Below are positions 1 through 12,343 of a DNA stretch of 64,000 nt, piece by piece (within the stretch, counting starts at the first letter, position 1; the number at the start of each line of letters is the position of its first letter). The stretch comes from Circinella minor (taxonomy: Eukaryota > Mucoromycota > Mucoromycetes > Mucorales > Lichtheimiaceae), in contig JAEPRB010000038.1 in the NCBI GenBank assembly GCA_016758965.1, forward strand, positions 124,001-188,000, written 5' to 3'. A program made the position numbers and the translations under genes. The notes beneath the pieces were generated by a model, which searched no databases, was not told the origin of the DNA, and was given only the letters and a program-made list of their open reading frames with translations.

Positions 1-53
1 GATGAAACGTGTTGTGAATGCGACCTTTAATTTTTTTTGAAAAAAGTCATATA

Positions 54-358
54 GATCGAACATTAGGTGGCAGTATCCCTTATACAGTAACTTTAATTCC
101 TTAGAAGCAAATGATGAAGTCGAGCAGGTATACACAAAAGTCGTGAAATCAACTGGAAACGATGTAAGTAGAATTAAAGTTGATGTATGATACTGTATGA
201 TACTGTATAATAGCTATAAACAAGGACAAGGCCCATTTAATTAGCTGTTTAACTGTCTATTTTATTAGGCAATAGAGGTAATCAATGAGTTGTATCCGCC
301 TGATGCTAAACTAAGTTGGTCCAGAGTACCCAATTCTGATAATCTACCTAGCAGATAA
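54..358 (+). CDS. 3' fragment of an unidentified gene (5' part outside or unresolved)
   Basis: An open frame runs from about base 54, after a TATAG acceptor-like site, to a GTAAGT donor at 164. It resumes after a TTATTAG acceptor at 269 and stops with TAA at 356-358. The joined residues include VEQVYTKVVKSTGND followed by AIEVINELYPPDAKLSW, which reads like real protein rather than chance frame. I do not recognise the family. Only the last two exons are visible and the upstream exon boundary is a guess, so strand and frame are better supported than the start. Confidence 0.4.
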
Positions 359-950
359 ACATAATGGTTCAATCAGCAAGAGCAAGACTCTACGATTTAT
401 GATAAGATAATTGTCCATGAAATATTACGTATGATATGACAATCTTTGAAGCATTTAAAAAAATTCCACCCATAAATAAATATATTCAATGAGACTACCT
501 TCATCTGTATACTATCTTCATAATATTAAGCTATTATATATCATGTTCGACCAATACACTTTAATATATTGTACCTGTAAAATTCTTCGATTGAATATAA
601 AATGTGAGCTTTTAGCCACTATTCAGTTCATAAAGTACACGCTCGCGCGCATGTGTGTGTGTGTGAGTTAAATGATGTACACAATCTAGAAAAAAAGATG
701 CCACGGAACAATAGAAGATTATCTTATGCTAAACTATATATACTCCGCAAAAGAATCATGCTTCTTATTGATGCTCTTGAAAAAATCAATTGGACTCAAT
801 AAAATTGTCAATCCAGAAAAATGAAGAAGAAAAAAAAAGTTATTTTTTAAATGTAGTTTGAATATAGCTTCTTATAGTAGTAGTTCAATGCTCAAATCTT
901 TGTATAACCGTGTTGAAAATGACGACTCAACAATTTATCATCATAAGCGG

Positions 951-1024
<74 letters not shown>

Positions 1025-1396
1025 CATCAGTAGTTCATTGTCAGGTGTAGTTGTGAGATCATTGAGAGTTGATTGATAACTCTTATTTTGCTTCAAGTGT
1101 GCTTGAGAAGCATTGTTGGGTAAACAATGTTGCAGCTGTCAAAGTACTTAAGAATGATGCAGGACGTACAAGTTTTTTTTATTTTTATTTGGTTAATTGG
1201 CCGCCCAGTTGGTGGCTTTTTGAGTCATAAAATTACCATGCCACTGATGCAACAAAAGAGCTCAGGTTCCGCAACTTATACACATAAATAATGTTTAAAG
1301 CAGCAAGGTACCTAGATAAAAAAAAAAGTTAAAAAAAAGGATTAAAAATAGCATTACTAATTGTTTCTGTGGAATTATATTATTAGTTCTGGTAGC
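359..1396. other. Intergenic, with microsatellites
   Basis: No gene supported. Short open frames here are AT-rich and lack splice or codon support. The stretch holds a CA/TA microsatellite at 952-1022 and the presumed OXA1 promoter. Confidence 0.6.
952..1022. repeat. Compound (CA)n-(TA)n microsatellite
   Basis: An uninterrupted CA tract (about 952-989) is followed after a few bases by an uninterrupted TA tract (about 993-1022). It lies between genes. Confidence 0.95.
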
Positions 1397-1554
1397 ATGG
1401 CCTTACGTTTGGTAAATAGAAGAAAAGAGTTATTATTTAAAATGGAAAAACCTTACATAATAAACAAAAAATGAAAATAAAAATAAAAACTAATTTCAGA
1501 CAACAAACACGTTATTAGTTAACAAAGGTACCACGTCAATCGTCGCCACGCACC

Positions 1555-2726
1555 ATGGTACGTCTCATGGCACTTAAACAACCACAATCTTTGACGGTTC
1601 AACGACTTGGTGCGGCAGCTTTTGTTCGTTCATATACCACCGAACCAGCAACAACGACAGCAACAGAGGTTGCAGAAAACGTAACGACAACTGCCAATGA
1701 CAGCATTCAAGCTCTTGTGAATACAAGTGAAGTAGCAGCACAAATTGGTGATTTTAAAGCTTTGGGCTTGTGCAACTTTACCCCTGTAGGTGGTTTAGAA
1801 GCTATGCTTGAAGCTATTCATGTCTATTCAGGTTTACCATGGTGGGGCTCTATTGCTGCCGCTACTGTCGTTGTACGTTTGGCTCTCTTGCCTCTAATGA
1901 TTAAAATTCAACGTAATAACGCTAAAATGATGAACTTGAACCCAGAAGTATCACGATTGATGGAAAACTTGAAAACAGCACAACAACAAGGTGATTCAGT
2001 TGCTGTTGGTAAATATTCGAATGAAATGCAATCCTTGTTCAAAAAGCATGGTTGTCATCCAATGAAATCGCTTGGACTTCCTATCATCCAGATGCCTGTT
2101 ATGATTTCCTTCTTTATGGCTTTAAGAGCTATGGCCGACCTCCCTGTTCCTGGATTACAAACAGGCGGTCTTGGTTGGTTTACGGATTTGACAGCACAAG
2201 ATCCTTATTATGTTTTACCTGTTGCAAGTGCTGCTGGTGTGATGGCTATTCTTGAAGCTGGTTCCGAAGTTGGTGCTGCTAATCCTCAAAGTAAAACTAT
2301 GAAGAACTTTTTCCGTGGTATGGCGGTAGTAATGATTCCATTCACTGCATGGATGCCTAGTGTGAGTGTTTTTTTTTACATATAGATGTTGGACGTTATA
2401 AGCAATGTGATGTATTATTATTGATTTTCTAACTCTCCTTCCTCTCTTCATCAAATCTATAATAGGGTGTATTTGTTTACTGGATCACATCCAACGCTGT
2501 ATCAATTACCCAGATTCTTGCTCTTAAGAATCCAGCTATCCGAAAGGCATTTGATATCCCCAAACTTGTGAAACCTGCATCTGAACTTCAAAAGAACACA
2601 AAGGGCTTTATGGAAAATTTCCGTGAACAAACTATTCATCATGAAAAGTTGGAAAAAGATCGAGCATTGCGTGAACGACAACGTGCTGCTGCTGCTGCAA
2701 GACGTGCTGCCAAGAGACGTTTCTAA
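1555..2726 (+). CDS. OXA1: Mitochondrial inner-membrane insertase Oxa1 (YidC/Oxa1/Alb3 family)
   Basis: Exons are 1555-2361 and 2466-2726 (intron GTGAGT..TATAATAG), giving 354 residues. Oxa1 inserts mitochondrially encoded and conservatively sorted proteins into the inner membrane. The N-terminus is rich in Arg, Ser and Thr with almost no acid before about residue 35, as in a matrix presequence. The family core follows: a hydrophobic helix around WWGSIAAATVVVRLALLPL, the basic IKIQRNNAKMMNLNPEV segment, then PIIQMPVMISFFMALR and a further membrane helix spanning the splice junction (MPSGVFVYWITSNAVS). The C-terminal tail is strongly basic and helical (RERQRAAAAARRAAKRRF), as expected for the ribosome-binding tail. 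ATG 1555 has a strong CACCATGG context. A short upstream coding exon is possible (see findings). The gene converges with the reductase gene downstream. Confidence 0.93.
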
Positions 2727-3198
2727 ATGATTTACCCTTTTTTCTAAAAAAAAAAAAAAGTAATTACTTTATAAAAAATAATTAGATTTTGTTATATTTC
2801 TTCTGTTTTTTTTTATTTACCTTCATCCTACATAGAATTTGTTGTGCATAACTTTCCCTCTCTTTTCCTAGTTTTTTTTTTTTTTTACAATTTGAATGAA
2901 ACAAAAAAAAATACTATTCCTAACTGAAAATGTTTATATTTATATTTATACATCATATTATTTTATATTATTATCAATACATGAAATGTAATAATTATTA
3001 ATCTTCTGGTCAACATTATTGTTTGGATCTAGTGAAAACTAATAGTATAAACAAAATCTTGAAGGATCTATGTGCGTGTGTCTATTTTCGGTAATAAATG
3101 TGATAATAAAAATAATGGGGGGGGATCTAGCTATGAGTTAAATTACAATGATAATAATAATAATTAGGGTGGGGAATAATAATAGCAATACAGTAAAT
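2727..3198. other. Convergent intergenic gap
   Basis: A/T homopolymer-rich 3' flanks of two convergent genes. A G8 run sits at about 3117-3124. No gene or RNA recognised. Confidence 0.6.
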
Positions 3199-4268
3199 TT
3201 ATGAACAAATCATTTTTTCTTTAGCATGAGCCATATCAAGAAGGAACTGATTTGTTGGAACATCTACATTGCGTTCTTTAGCTAATTTAATCAAATATCC
3301 AGTGATATATTCCAATTCTGTCAAGCGTTTGGCTCTAAAATCTTGAACAGTCTATAGACATAAAAAAAAAATTGAGATTTAGTAAACAATGACAGTACAA
3401 ATCCAATCCATCCAACGCTCAACACAAAAGTCTATATATAACCTACCGAACAGCGATTACTTTTAGAAATCTCAAGCATACCGTTGATCATTCCAAACAA
3501 TTCTTCTCCTGTTGTATTCAATTCCGTCAATACCTTTGCAGCTTCGTTGCAAACGTTACGTGATAATCCCATTGCATAGCTATTTTCCAACATTTCTCCG
3601 TTCGTACTATCCAAGATACCAGCGATAGGATTGATAGCAGCATTAACAACAAGTTTACGCATCATACGCTTTTGTAATTCTGAATAATCAACAGATTCTG
3701 CGTTCATTTCAGGTATTTCTGTAATAGCACGAAGAACAGGCTCGAATTGTTCTTTGCGAGAATGTGGTAATGCACCAAGTACCAATCCTCCCGCTTTATC
3801 ATTCCATCCACTATTATGTTGAATACTAAAAGGTGCTAAACGTTCAATAGCATGTCTATTCACGCCAATAATCACCGAAGGTCGTTCTTCCTTGACAGGC
3901 CACAATGACTGGAGGATTTGATCAGCAACACCCATACCATTTTGTAGTAACAGCAAGGTACTCATAGACGTCAAATAAGGGCGAACCGAACGTACAGCTT
4001 CAATAGCTTGCGTTGCCTTGGTTGCCAATACAAGTGTTTCAATATTTGACATTTTACTATCCAAGTTATCCATGGCAATAGCATCAAAACCACGAATTTG
4101 ACGTGGTGTCATTCCCACCCGTTTATAAGTAATTTCATTGTTATGACGTTCACGAAACTCTTGTACTGCCTTTTGTGAACGAAGAACTAGGGTGACTGGG
4201 TTATGTCTTTTAAGCTCGGTAGCAATGTGACTACCGATGGCGCCTACACCGATAATGTGGAATCGCAT
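3199..4268 (-). CDS. 2-dehydropantoate 2-reductase (ketopantoate reductase, PanE/ApbA family)
   Basis: Minus-strand exons are 4268-3447 and 3351-3199, in phase, coding 324 residues (usual for the family). The enzyme reduces 2-dehydropantoate to pantoate with NADPH in pantothenate/CoA synthesis. The N-terminus MRFHIIGVGAIGSHIA carries the Rossmann GxGxxG dinucleotide-binding motif, and LLLQNGMGVADQI is the typical mid-domain segment. The helical C-terminal domain includes KLVVNAAINPIAGILD, the family's N-A-xx-N-P region. The second exon restores the conserved end (TVQDFRAKRLTELEYITGYL), matching the family's S-x-x-x-D...R-x-T-E-x-D/E-Y-I-x-G signature. Fungi often carry several paralogues, so substrate is inferred from family. 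Confidence 0.9.
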
Positions 4269-6366
4269 GGCAGTTATTGAAGGAATGTGATTACTTTATT
4301 TATAAGGAACAAGGGATGCATTTTTTTTCCCACCCGAAAATCAGGAAGTGGCTTTAAAGCTTTTTTTTTTTTTTTTTTTTTTTGTAAAACCTAAAAAATA
4401 ATGTCAGAAAACTAAGAATTTGACGCCTCCCCCACAATTTTATTGTATATCCTCAAGTAACAGGTTGATCCAGTAGTTTTATTAACAGTTTTAAAATCAT
4501 TAGATAATAAGTTCTGGTCATGTAGAATAATACAGTCCAAAACAAATAAACAAATCGGTCGACTTGTCTTTGGTCACCACGGGCGAACGCTTATATTTTG
4601 CTTATATAAAAAAATTATTCTCACGATTAAAAGTTCTGGATCTTGGACTTGCATATAGCTTATTTGTAATCACATGATCTCATTCCCCCCTTAGTATGGT
4701 TCATAATTAAATGTAAAATGGTATTAGTTTTACTATATACATAATTTGATTTATTTTGGAAGACTAATTGACTGGCACTAATCTGTGTGGGTATATGATT
4801 GCTCTTTCGTGGTACAAAAAAAGAATATATTTGTATATAATACAAGAAAAGCGTGGAGAGAGGGTTATCAAAACTGGAAAAATCCTCAGTAAAGGAATAG
4901 ATTATGTCAAGATAAGAATTCACCTCTTGATGATGAGAACTGGGAAGGAAGTTTAGCAAATACCAGCTTTGATGAAAACATATGAGTTCATCATGCATTG
5001 TTTGATCGATACAACTTGAATTATTATATAGGGAAGAGATTATCTTTTATAAACAGTTTATACTGTAAAAGTATATACTATCTTTTTATTATATTATACG
5101 ACAAACTTATTATATTGCCAGTATCATTATCATCATTATTATTATTTATGAACGGTATTTTAAGAAATTCACACGGCAAATTTACCTCAACTCTTATTGC
5201 GAAGAGGGATGTATGTATACAGTAAAACAAATAACACAGTTCTCGATTGTTATAACACGTAGTAACTATTCAATACTTCACTTATATTATAGTAAACATT
5301 TGATGAGGAAGTTTGCGATACAACGCTGCTAGGCGGTTCATGCAAAGTTGATCTTATTATGATATAAAACACTTAGAAAGCAATAAAGAAACTTGCTGAA
5401 ATGTATACATTATTTAATAAATGAGAGATATATGTGTGATTTTGAAGTTTATATGTATAATTTGGTATCGGCAAGCTTTCAAACTTTAATCCACTTTTTT
5501 ATCTAATTAGCGTAGTAAATATTCTTTTTTTCTTCCGCATTTGGTAGATAATAAAATATTTAATATGATTTTCGAGAACTGCGGCAAATGGCACAAACTT
5601 CATTTTATGTTTAATGAAAACTGCTATGTACAAGAAAGAAACTCTTATGAAAAAAAAACGAAACAGGTAATAATGGCTGTTATTGATGACGTGTTCTTGA
5701 ATGGAAGTTGAACTAATTATGACTTCACTTTCGAAGTAAGTTTTGCTGGATCAAAAACAAAAATATATACAACAGCATTGTTGCTGAAACAGAGATACAG
5801 AACGTATCATGGGCGGAACACCTTCTGATATAATGTATATAGTTCATGGGATCCTTCAGCATCGAATTAGTTTCTATAACTTATATCCTCTGTATGCTAC
5901 CTATTATTTATGTGTCAAAAATTAATTGTCAGGTGATTCTTCCTTTGTAATTAGCATATTCATGCTTCACTTTACTTTTATGTCATCTTATGAAACCAAT
6001 CCAGTGAGATTAATTAGTAAGAAACCAAAATATCGATAGCAGAAACAGGATGAAAAGTTATTGATTCTATTTTACATTTATTGTTTTACTAAATGGATTA
6101 TTATTAGTATTTTAAATTTTTGCGTAGAATGCACCTTTTATTTAAAATTGGAACTTAATTGCTATTATATCATTCGAAGAAAAGAAACATATTGAAAGTA
6201 TATTCAACAGTTTTTATTGCTTTTTTTTACATTCTGAAAAAATAGAAAAAATTGGAGGAAAGGGTAGAAATATGTGCAAAGAAGAACGGGAGATAAATAA
6301 TAATGTGGGGAGTGAACAATTTTCTTTTTTTTTGATTTTCAATTTTCGATTTTTTTTTCTTTTTAT
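4269..6366. other. Long AT-rich intergenic region
   Basis: About 2.1 kb with no supported gene. Open frames at 4660-5225 are low-complexity and lack any recognisable domain or splice-consistent extension. It contains a T-tract of about 22 bases near 4361-4383. Confidence 0.55.
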
Positions 6367-6796
6367 TTACGACATTTGTCTTAAAGCATCTTCACCAAGT
6401 GAATTACGTTGGCGTTGTTTATTAGAATCTTGGGGTGGACGTTTCAAAGTACTCTCCCATAAAGCGGAACTACCAAAACCATCATCAAACCTGGCTCCAA
6501 AATGTGCAAAACTTTTAGGATCTGCATTACCGACAGCCTCTCTATCAGCTTGTACTGAATGGAAGCCTCCTTGCTTCATCTTTTCCCACAAGGATGGTCT
6601 TCGTTGCTATAATATTATATGGTACGTATAAGCAATTGTGACAGGGTATTAATAATTTTACTCTTCCTAATTTTCTATTTAAATAATTCATTTAATCGTT
6701 GTATATAATACATACCGAAGACATAGTAGAAGAAGTTTGTTCAGAAACATTTCCACTTCTTTGGTCTTGTTGACTAGTAATAATATGTTGTTGCAT
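6367..6796 (-). CDS. Small hydrophilic protein of unknown function (106 residues)
   Basis: Minus-strand exons are 6796-6716 and 6606-6367, joined by an intron with GTATGT donor and ATTATAG acceptor at phase 0. The first exon codes MQQHIITSQQDQRSGNVSEQ, and the second starts QRRPSLWEKMKQGGFHSVQ and ends RNSLGEDALRQMS. The product is basic and hydrophilic, with two Trp-containing S-x-L-W-E/S-A-L-W-E type motifs and a Gly/Phe-rich centre (FAHFGARFDDGFGSS). There is no signal peptide or membrane segment. I do not recognise it. A further upstream open segment (about 6946-6863, beginning MSYAQFHTHS) could be an earlier exon, but the phases I tried do not join, so the start is uncertain. Confidence 0.6.
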
Positions 6797-9489
6797 TATA
6801 CTTTTTGAAAGATTAATTGAAAAAGAAAGTATAAAGTACAAATAGATGATTAACGCACCATATTTATATCATTAGGTCGATCAGCTGAATTTTGAAAGTG
6901 TGATGTGTGTGAGTGAGTATGAAACTGAGCATATGACATGGGTTATAACAAGTTTTGCATGAATACTAATTAATTAACCACAAAAAAAAAATTAGCCTAA
7001 TAAAAAACGACTATGGTGTACCAATAAATCATTAAAGTAGTTTCCCATGAAACTAAAAATGTAGTCCGAGTGTTTCTAAAAAAAAATAAAATTAGGAGTG
7101 GTGTTTAGGTTGATATGTACTATAAATTTGAAGAAACAGAATTCATGCATGCTGGCGGGTTTCATGGTATAAAATTTCGCGAATGATGGGCTGTAAGCAT
7201 TCTGGGACATCTTTTAATCTGTAAAAAAATCAGACTTCTGAATTTAGTCACTGTATTTTGTTGCTTCTAGATTATCGTAGTGATGCTTTTGACAAAAGAA
7301 ACATAATTAATCACAATCATGTAACAGATTTTTGAAAGCTATATTTTTATGTGTGAACAATAGTTTTTAATTTTTACAGTAATGTGAGAACAATTTAGTA
7401 ATATTTACAGTTTTTATTACACATATCTCAATTACTTATAATAGGATTTGTTTTTGGGGAGGGGACTGTGATAAAAAATGCGTTAAATTTATGCAATAAT
7501 TTGCAAAGCATGATGTCTTCCAGAACCGTACGTATTAACAAAAACAGTACTACAAAATATTTATGCAAAATATATTTTACGTGGATGACTGTGCACTTTT
7601 GATTGACCAATAAAAATTAACTGCTTTTTGTACACTTATTTTTATGCTCAAAAGGTTTTGAGAGAAAAGTACCATAAAACATTGAAAAGAAAATGGAGTG
7701 TTACGTCTTAAATTTTTCTTTTCAACCATTATTTTGTTTTTACTATTATAAAAAAGAATCCTGTTCAAATGATTTGCAAAAAAAAAAAAAAGAAATATGC
7801 GTATACAGCTGTTGTGCAGAACAATATTGAAAAAAGAGAATACTTATTATCACCACCAAAAAGAGGCCTGGTAGCCGAATTGTATAACCAAGAAATAAGT
7901 GTATATTTTTTAATTACGAATCATCCTACCATGAAGGTTGTGTGGGATACCTTTTTTGATCTTCTTCCATGCAGTTTTATCTATTCGAATCATATCCAAA
8001 AGTTATATTATGAATATAACTTTATAGAATGTGATTGTTGTCTTGAAAATGTCATCAGTCCCATTCATAAACACGAAAGTTTGAACCTTCTCCTCTATCA
8101 CCATAGATGCTACGTACAATATCTTTGAATAATGTAGTCAAACTTTTGCTATTAAGACTTGTATATATATTAATATCTCTTCACTTTTTTTTTGTTAGAA
8201 TATCTTTCCGATTTAGAATACGTCCAGATTTTGTTTATATTCAAAGTGATTGAATAACAAAAAACGAATATCCAAAAGAAAAAAACAGAGATGAAAGGCT
8301 CATAGATAACTGACGAGATCCATGGAGATGTTGTACAAAATCATCCAGTGTTCAACCGCGACGGCGATTTTATTACAGGTTACAACAGATGCTTTCTAAG
8401 TAACTTTGTAAAGAACTAGTTATCAGTGAAGTAACATATACACACCATTGGATTTCTAAAGCTTATTAGCATATAGATTAAATATGTTAAATATATGTAT
8501 AATATATGAAGAATAGAAAGTTAGAGTCATTTTATAACTTGTAGCAATAAGTAAGAAGTTATTCCTCTCATCAATTGAAACATGTAAAAACGATTATATT
8601 CACGTGCACGCAAAATGATCTCATGTTTGTGTATATGTTTACTAAGGATACAATGAGTACAATTATTGAATTATATGGGGGGGAGGAGAAGGGTCACGTC
8701 ATACTTAAGTATAAATCTTCAAAGAAAGATGGAAAATCCATAGTAATATAATATTGGTCTACTATTCCATTTTTCATAGTACTAAAAAATAATGTTTTTG
8801 ACACAATATTTTGTACGGAGTAAAAAAAAAAAAGTAAAGAACCGTGTTACTATCACAAGCGAAAAGAGATACGGTAATGGGTTTACCCCGTTATAAAAAA
8901 AATTCAGTGGTAGTAGATTATTATTACTCGGATTGATGTTTCACCAGCTGATTTTTTTTCCGTGTTGAAATACAAGTATCTAATTGAGATGCTTTTTTAT
9001 TGAGAAGGAAAAAAAAAGTACTGGGAACTCCTCCCCAAAAAGCCAAGAAAAAAAAAACATTTTTTTGACGGGGAGTAGGCTAGAATCTTTTCTCATGAAT
9101 TTATTAAAATACATAATACACAAAATGATTCGGGAGGCGAATTTCTTAAGGTTCCACCAAAATTTGTAACCATAGTAGTACCGTTATGAAAAGAAAACCA
9201 CCTAAAAAGGATATCATTTTCAACATTTATGGTATAATAAAGGAAGGAAGGAAGGACGACAAAGCTCCGCCAAGTTTCTACCACAGCAGATCATGTTTTT
9301 TTTTGTATATGTGTAAAGTTAGTGTGATGTATATAACATGGTTCCGATGTTTTAGAAAGTATAAAGACTCTTTTGTAGAAGAAGTTAAAACTTTTTCTCT
9401 TTCACTCCTCTTTTTTTTTTCCTCACTTTCTCACTATTTTATAAAATAAAAAACTTGTTCCCTCAAACCCCTAAAATCTTTTTTTAGCC
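6797..9489. other. Long AT-rich intergenic region
   Basis: About 2.7 kb with no supported gene. The open frame at 7769-8128 begins with a poly-Lys tract and has no recognisable motif. A G7 run occurs near 8679. A T/C-rich tract at about 9391-9432 precedes the casein kinase start and probably belongs to its promoter. Confidence 0.5.
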
Positions 9490-11106
9490 ATGGGAAATAA
9501 TCATAGTCAACAAAACCGCAATATTACTACCGAACGTCGGCGTCACTCTTTTCACTTTGACATGCACCACCATACTCCACCTAAACCTCAACCTATTCCA
9601 GATAATGTTGGTGAACATTACAAAGTTACTGAGCGTATTGGTGCTGGTAGTTTCGGTGTAATTTATAAAGGTTTGTTTTTTTTATTTCTTAAACCTTATA
9701 TAACAAAAAATTAATTCAAAGCTTATTTTTTTTTATAAAAAAAAACAATAGGAATTAATACTGAAAACAATCAGGATATAGCGATCAAGTTTGAATGCGA
9801 TCATACACGACAACCTCAATTAAAAGACGAGTATCATATTTATGAAATGTTGACAGGAGCACGTAAAGTAAATAAATAGAAATAAACATCATAAAAAGGT
9901 GTTAAGTTTCTGGAACAAACTGACATATGACTCTTTTTATATAGCTGGATTCCCTCAATCATATTATTATGGTCATGAAACTGGTTATAATATCTTGGTA
10001 ATGGACTTATTGGGACCTAATCTAGACGAACTATTTAATTTATGTGATAAACAATTTTCACCTAAAACTGTTTGTATGATTGCAAAAAAGATGGTAGGTT
10101 TTATTATTATTTTCTACGAGAAGAAACACGAAAACTAGTTCTATCATTTCTAACTAATAATATATATAACCTGCTTTTATTATTATAAATGTTATTACAA
10201 CAGCTTCGTTTATTACAACGTGTTCATGATCTTGGATTGATTTATCGTGATGTCAAGCCCGATAATTTTTTAATTGGCTATAATAAGGAAGACAATAAAG
10301 AAATTTATATGATTGATTTCGGCATGAGTAAACCTTATCGAGACCCACAAACGGGATGTCATATTCCTTTTCGAGAAAGAGGCTGTTTATCTGGAACTGC
10401 AAGATATATGAGTTTACATGCTCATGCTGGTGAAGGTAAAAAAAAAAATCATGTGAAGCAAAAAAAAAAAATACATGCGTTGTGATGAATAAAGCTGATA
10501 CCAAAAATAAAAATATATAATAGAACAATCACGTCGAGATGATCTAGAATCCATGGGCTATGTACTACTTTATTTATTACGTGGTTCGTTACCTTGGCAA
10601 GGTGTCAAAGCATCAACAGAAGAAAAAAAATATGAAAAAATTGAAGAACTCAAGCATCGAACACCTATTGCTCAACTTTGTGCCGGCGTTCCAGGTAAAA
10701 TAATAATAATAACTGAAAGCAAAAAGAAAAAAGTATGATGATAATAACCGTTTATCCTTTTTTTTTTTATTGGGGATTGGGGGCGGACGTTTCTAGTGGA
10801 GTTTAGCATATTTTTACATTATATTCGAAAATTAAAGTTTGATGAAGCACCAGATTATGACTTTTGCCAAACATTATTTGATAAAGGATTAAAACGGATA
10901 GGTGCTACTGATGATGGTGTTTATGATTGGATGTTATTAAATGACGGTAAAGGGTGGCAGGTAAATAATTATCTAGTTTTTTTTTCATTTTTATCATGAT
11001 AATAACAATAACAATAACAATACCTTTACTAAATTATCTTATATTAAAATTTTCTATTTTATAGTCATGCGAGCCGAAACCAAGTCCTTTGATGCTAACT
11101 TATTGA
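9490..11106 (+). CDS. Casein kinase I family Ser/Thr kinase (Yck/CK1-gamma-like), putatively N-myristoylated
   Basis: Seven exons: 9490-9670, 9752-9862, 9945-10093, 10204-10435, 10524-10694, 10797-10960 and 11065-11106, giving 349 residues. CK1 kinases phosphorylate acidic or primed Ser/Thr in membrane trafficking, nutrient signalling and morphogenesis. Visible motifs are the glycine loop GAGSFG (51-56), catalytic Lys in IAIK (K73), IYRDVKPDN (D163), DFG (D185-G187) and the CK1 signature LSGTARYMS followed by [20 protein letters not shown]. The [12 protein letters not shown] activation segment is closer to yeast Yck1/2 and CK1-gamma than to Hrr25. Only about 13 residues follow the kinase domain and there is no terminal Cys-Cys palmitoylation signal. 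Instead the N-terminus MGNNHS has Gly2 and Ser6, an N-myristoylation consensus. Confidence 0.92.
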
Positions 11107-11304
11107 TCACAAGAAATAAGCTATTTCATGCATCCTATACATCCTACTTTTTATCACAACATACCATTTTTACATATTTAGCAAACAATTGTAATGCTAA
11201 TTCTTTATCCCCCTCCCTTTTCTTATTTCATTACCAGCTATTTAATCTCTCTTGCCCACTCTTTTCTTTTCATTCCTTAAATTTTACAAATAATCCATGG
11301 AGCA

Positions 11305-11335
<31 letters not shown>

Positions 11336-11600
11336 CTTCTTTTTTTATAAACATTTTATATATTTTGTTTGTAATATGAACATAACACCACACTATACTA
11401 TATCTATTAATATATATATGTATATTTTAAAAAAAAGATTTATCCATAAATCGCTGTAATGGGCTTGATTGTGCTGCGGCCCACCTAAAATAAAGCACAA
11501 AAATGTAAAAGGTATATATTTAGTAACCCGAATGGTTGCTATAAGCTATTTCGTTGCTATGATATCTCGTTGCTATAATATTTCGTCAATTTAATTTTTC
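11107..11600. other. Convergent intergenic gap
   Basis: 3' flanks of the kinase and uS13m genes. It contains a (TTA)n tract at about 11308-11333. Nothing else recognised. Confidence 0.6.
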
Positions 11601-12102
11601 TTACATGCTGAAACCTCGTCGTTGAACCCATCGACCATTTTGCTTTTTAGCTGTCTTTGCATTATTTCGTGTTCGTTGTCCACGTACGGGTAAACTCATG
11701 GCATGTCGTTTGCCAATATAATTATTGATATTACGATGGTGCATAACATGTTCACGAATTTCACGTTTCAAATCGGTTTCAATGGTCATGCTTGATAATT
11801 TGTTGGTCAAATCGTTGATTTGTACTTCAGTTAATTCGGATACTTTAATAGTACTTGGAAACTTGAGTTGTTCACATAATTTAATGGCTGTAGGTTCACC
11901 AATACCATAAAAGTATTGTAATGCTGTGCTATTTATTATTATTTCGTAGTCGTGAGTTTGTTTTCTTTCTTTTGAATGGTTGTTTTGAATAGGTTGCTTT
12001 TTTTTTTTTCTTATTCATTTGTTCCCATGTAAAAAAAAAATGTGGTTTTTTTTACCTGACAAGTTTTCGATCGGGTAAGTTTACACCAAGTAAATGAAGC
12101 AT
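11601..12102 (-). CDS. SWS2: Mitochondrial small-subunit ribosomal protein uS13m
   Basis: Minus-strand exons are 12102-12056 and 11928-11601, giving 124 residues. The protein sits in the head of the mitochondrial 30S-like subunit. The spliced start reads MLHLLGVNLPDRKLVSTALQ, then YFYGIGEPTAIKLC, the family's G-V-N-L-P and Y-x-Y-G-I-G signatures. It continues with VSELTEVQINDL, an internal DLKREIREHV segment and the diagnostic HRNINNYIGKRHAMSLPVRG followed by QRTRNNAKTAKK. The length and bacterial S13-like end fit the organellar rather than the cytosolic S18-type protein. It is divergent from BUD23 with about 240 bp between starts. Confidence 0.9.
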
Positions 12103-12343
12103 TTTTGTATAGATGTGAATATATGTATATAGATATAAATTGTTATGTATGATTTCAGGCCCTTGAATTGAGCATTCTGAATTGAGTTATAAATGCAAGC
12201 CACGAAAATCAAAGCTATTCGGGGAGAGTCAGTCACGTTTTTTTTTGGGTAGCCGAGGTTCATGCACATATTCTTTTTTTTTTTTCCCCTCTCCAACCTT
12301 TATTTTTTTTTTCATACATACAAAATTGTTATAAATATACATC
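12103..12343. promoter_or_regulatory. Divergent promoter shared by uS13m (-) and BUD23 (+)
   Basis: 241 bp separate the two start codons. T-rich tracts flank both sides (12237-12247 and 12270-12283). No specific factor site is claimed. Confidence 0.5.

Noticed and set aside
4660..5225. Overlapping open frames on both strands
   Set aside because: AT-rich chance frames without recognisable protein sequence.
7769..8128. 119-codon plus-strand open frame
   Set aside because: Starts in a poly-A tract, no homology, no domain, codon use like the surrounding intergenic DNA.
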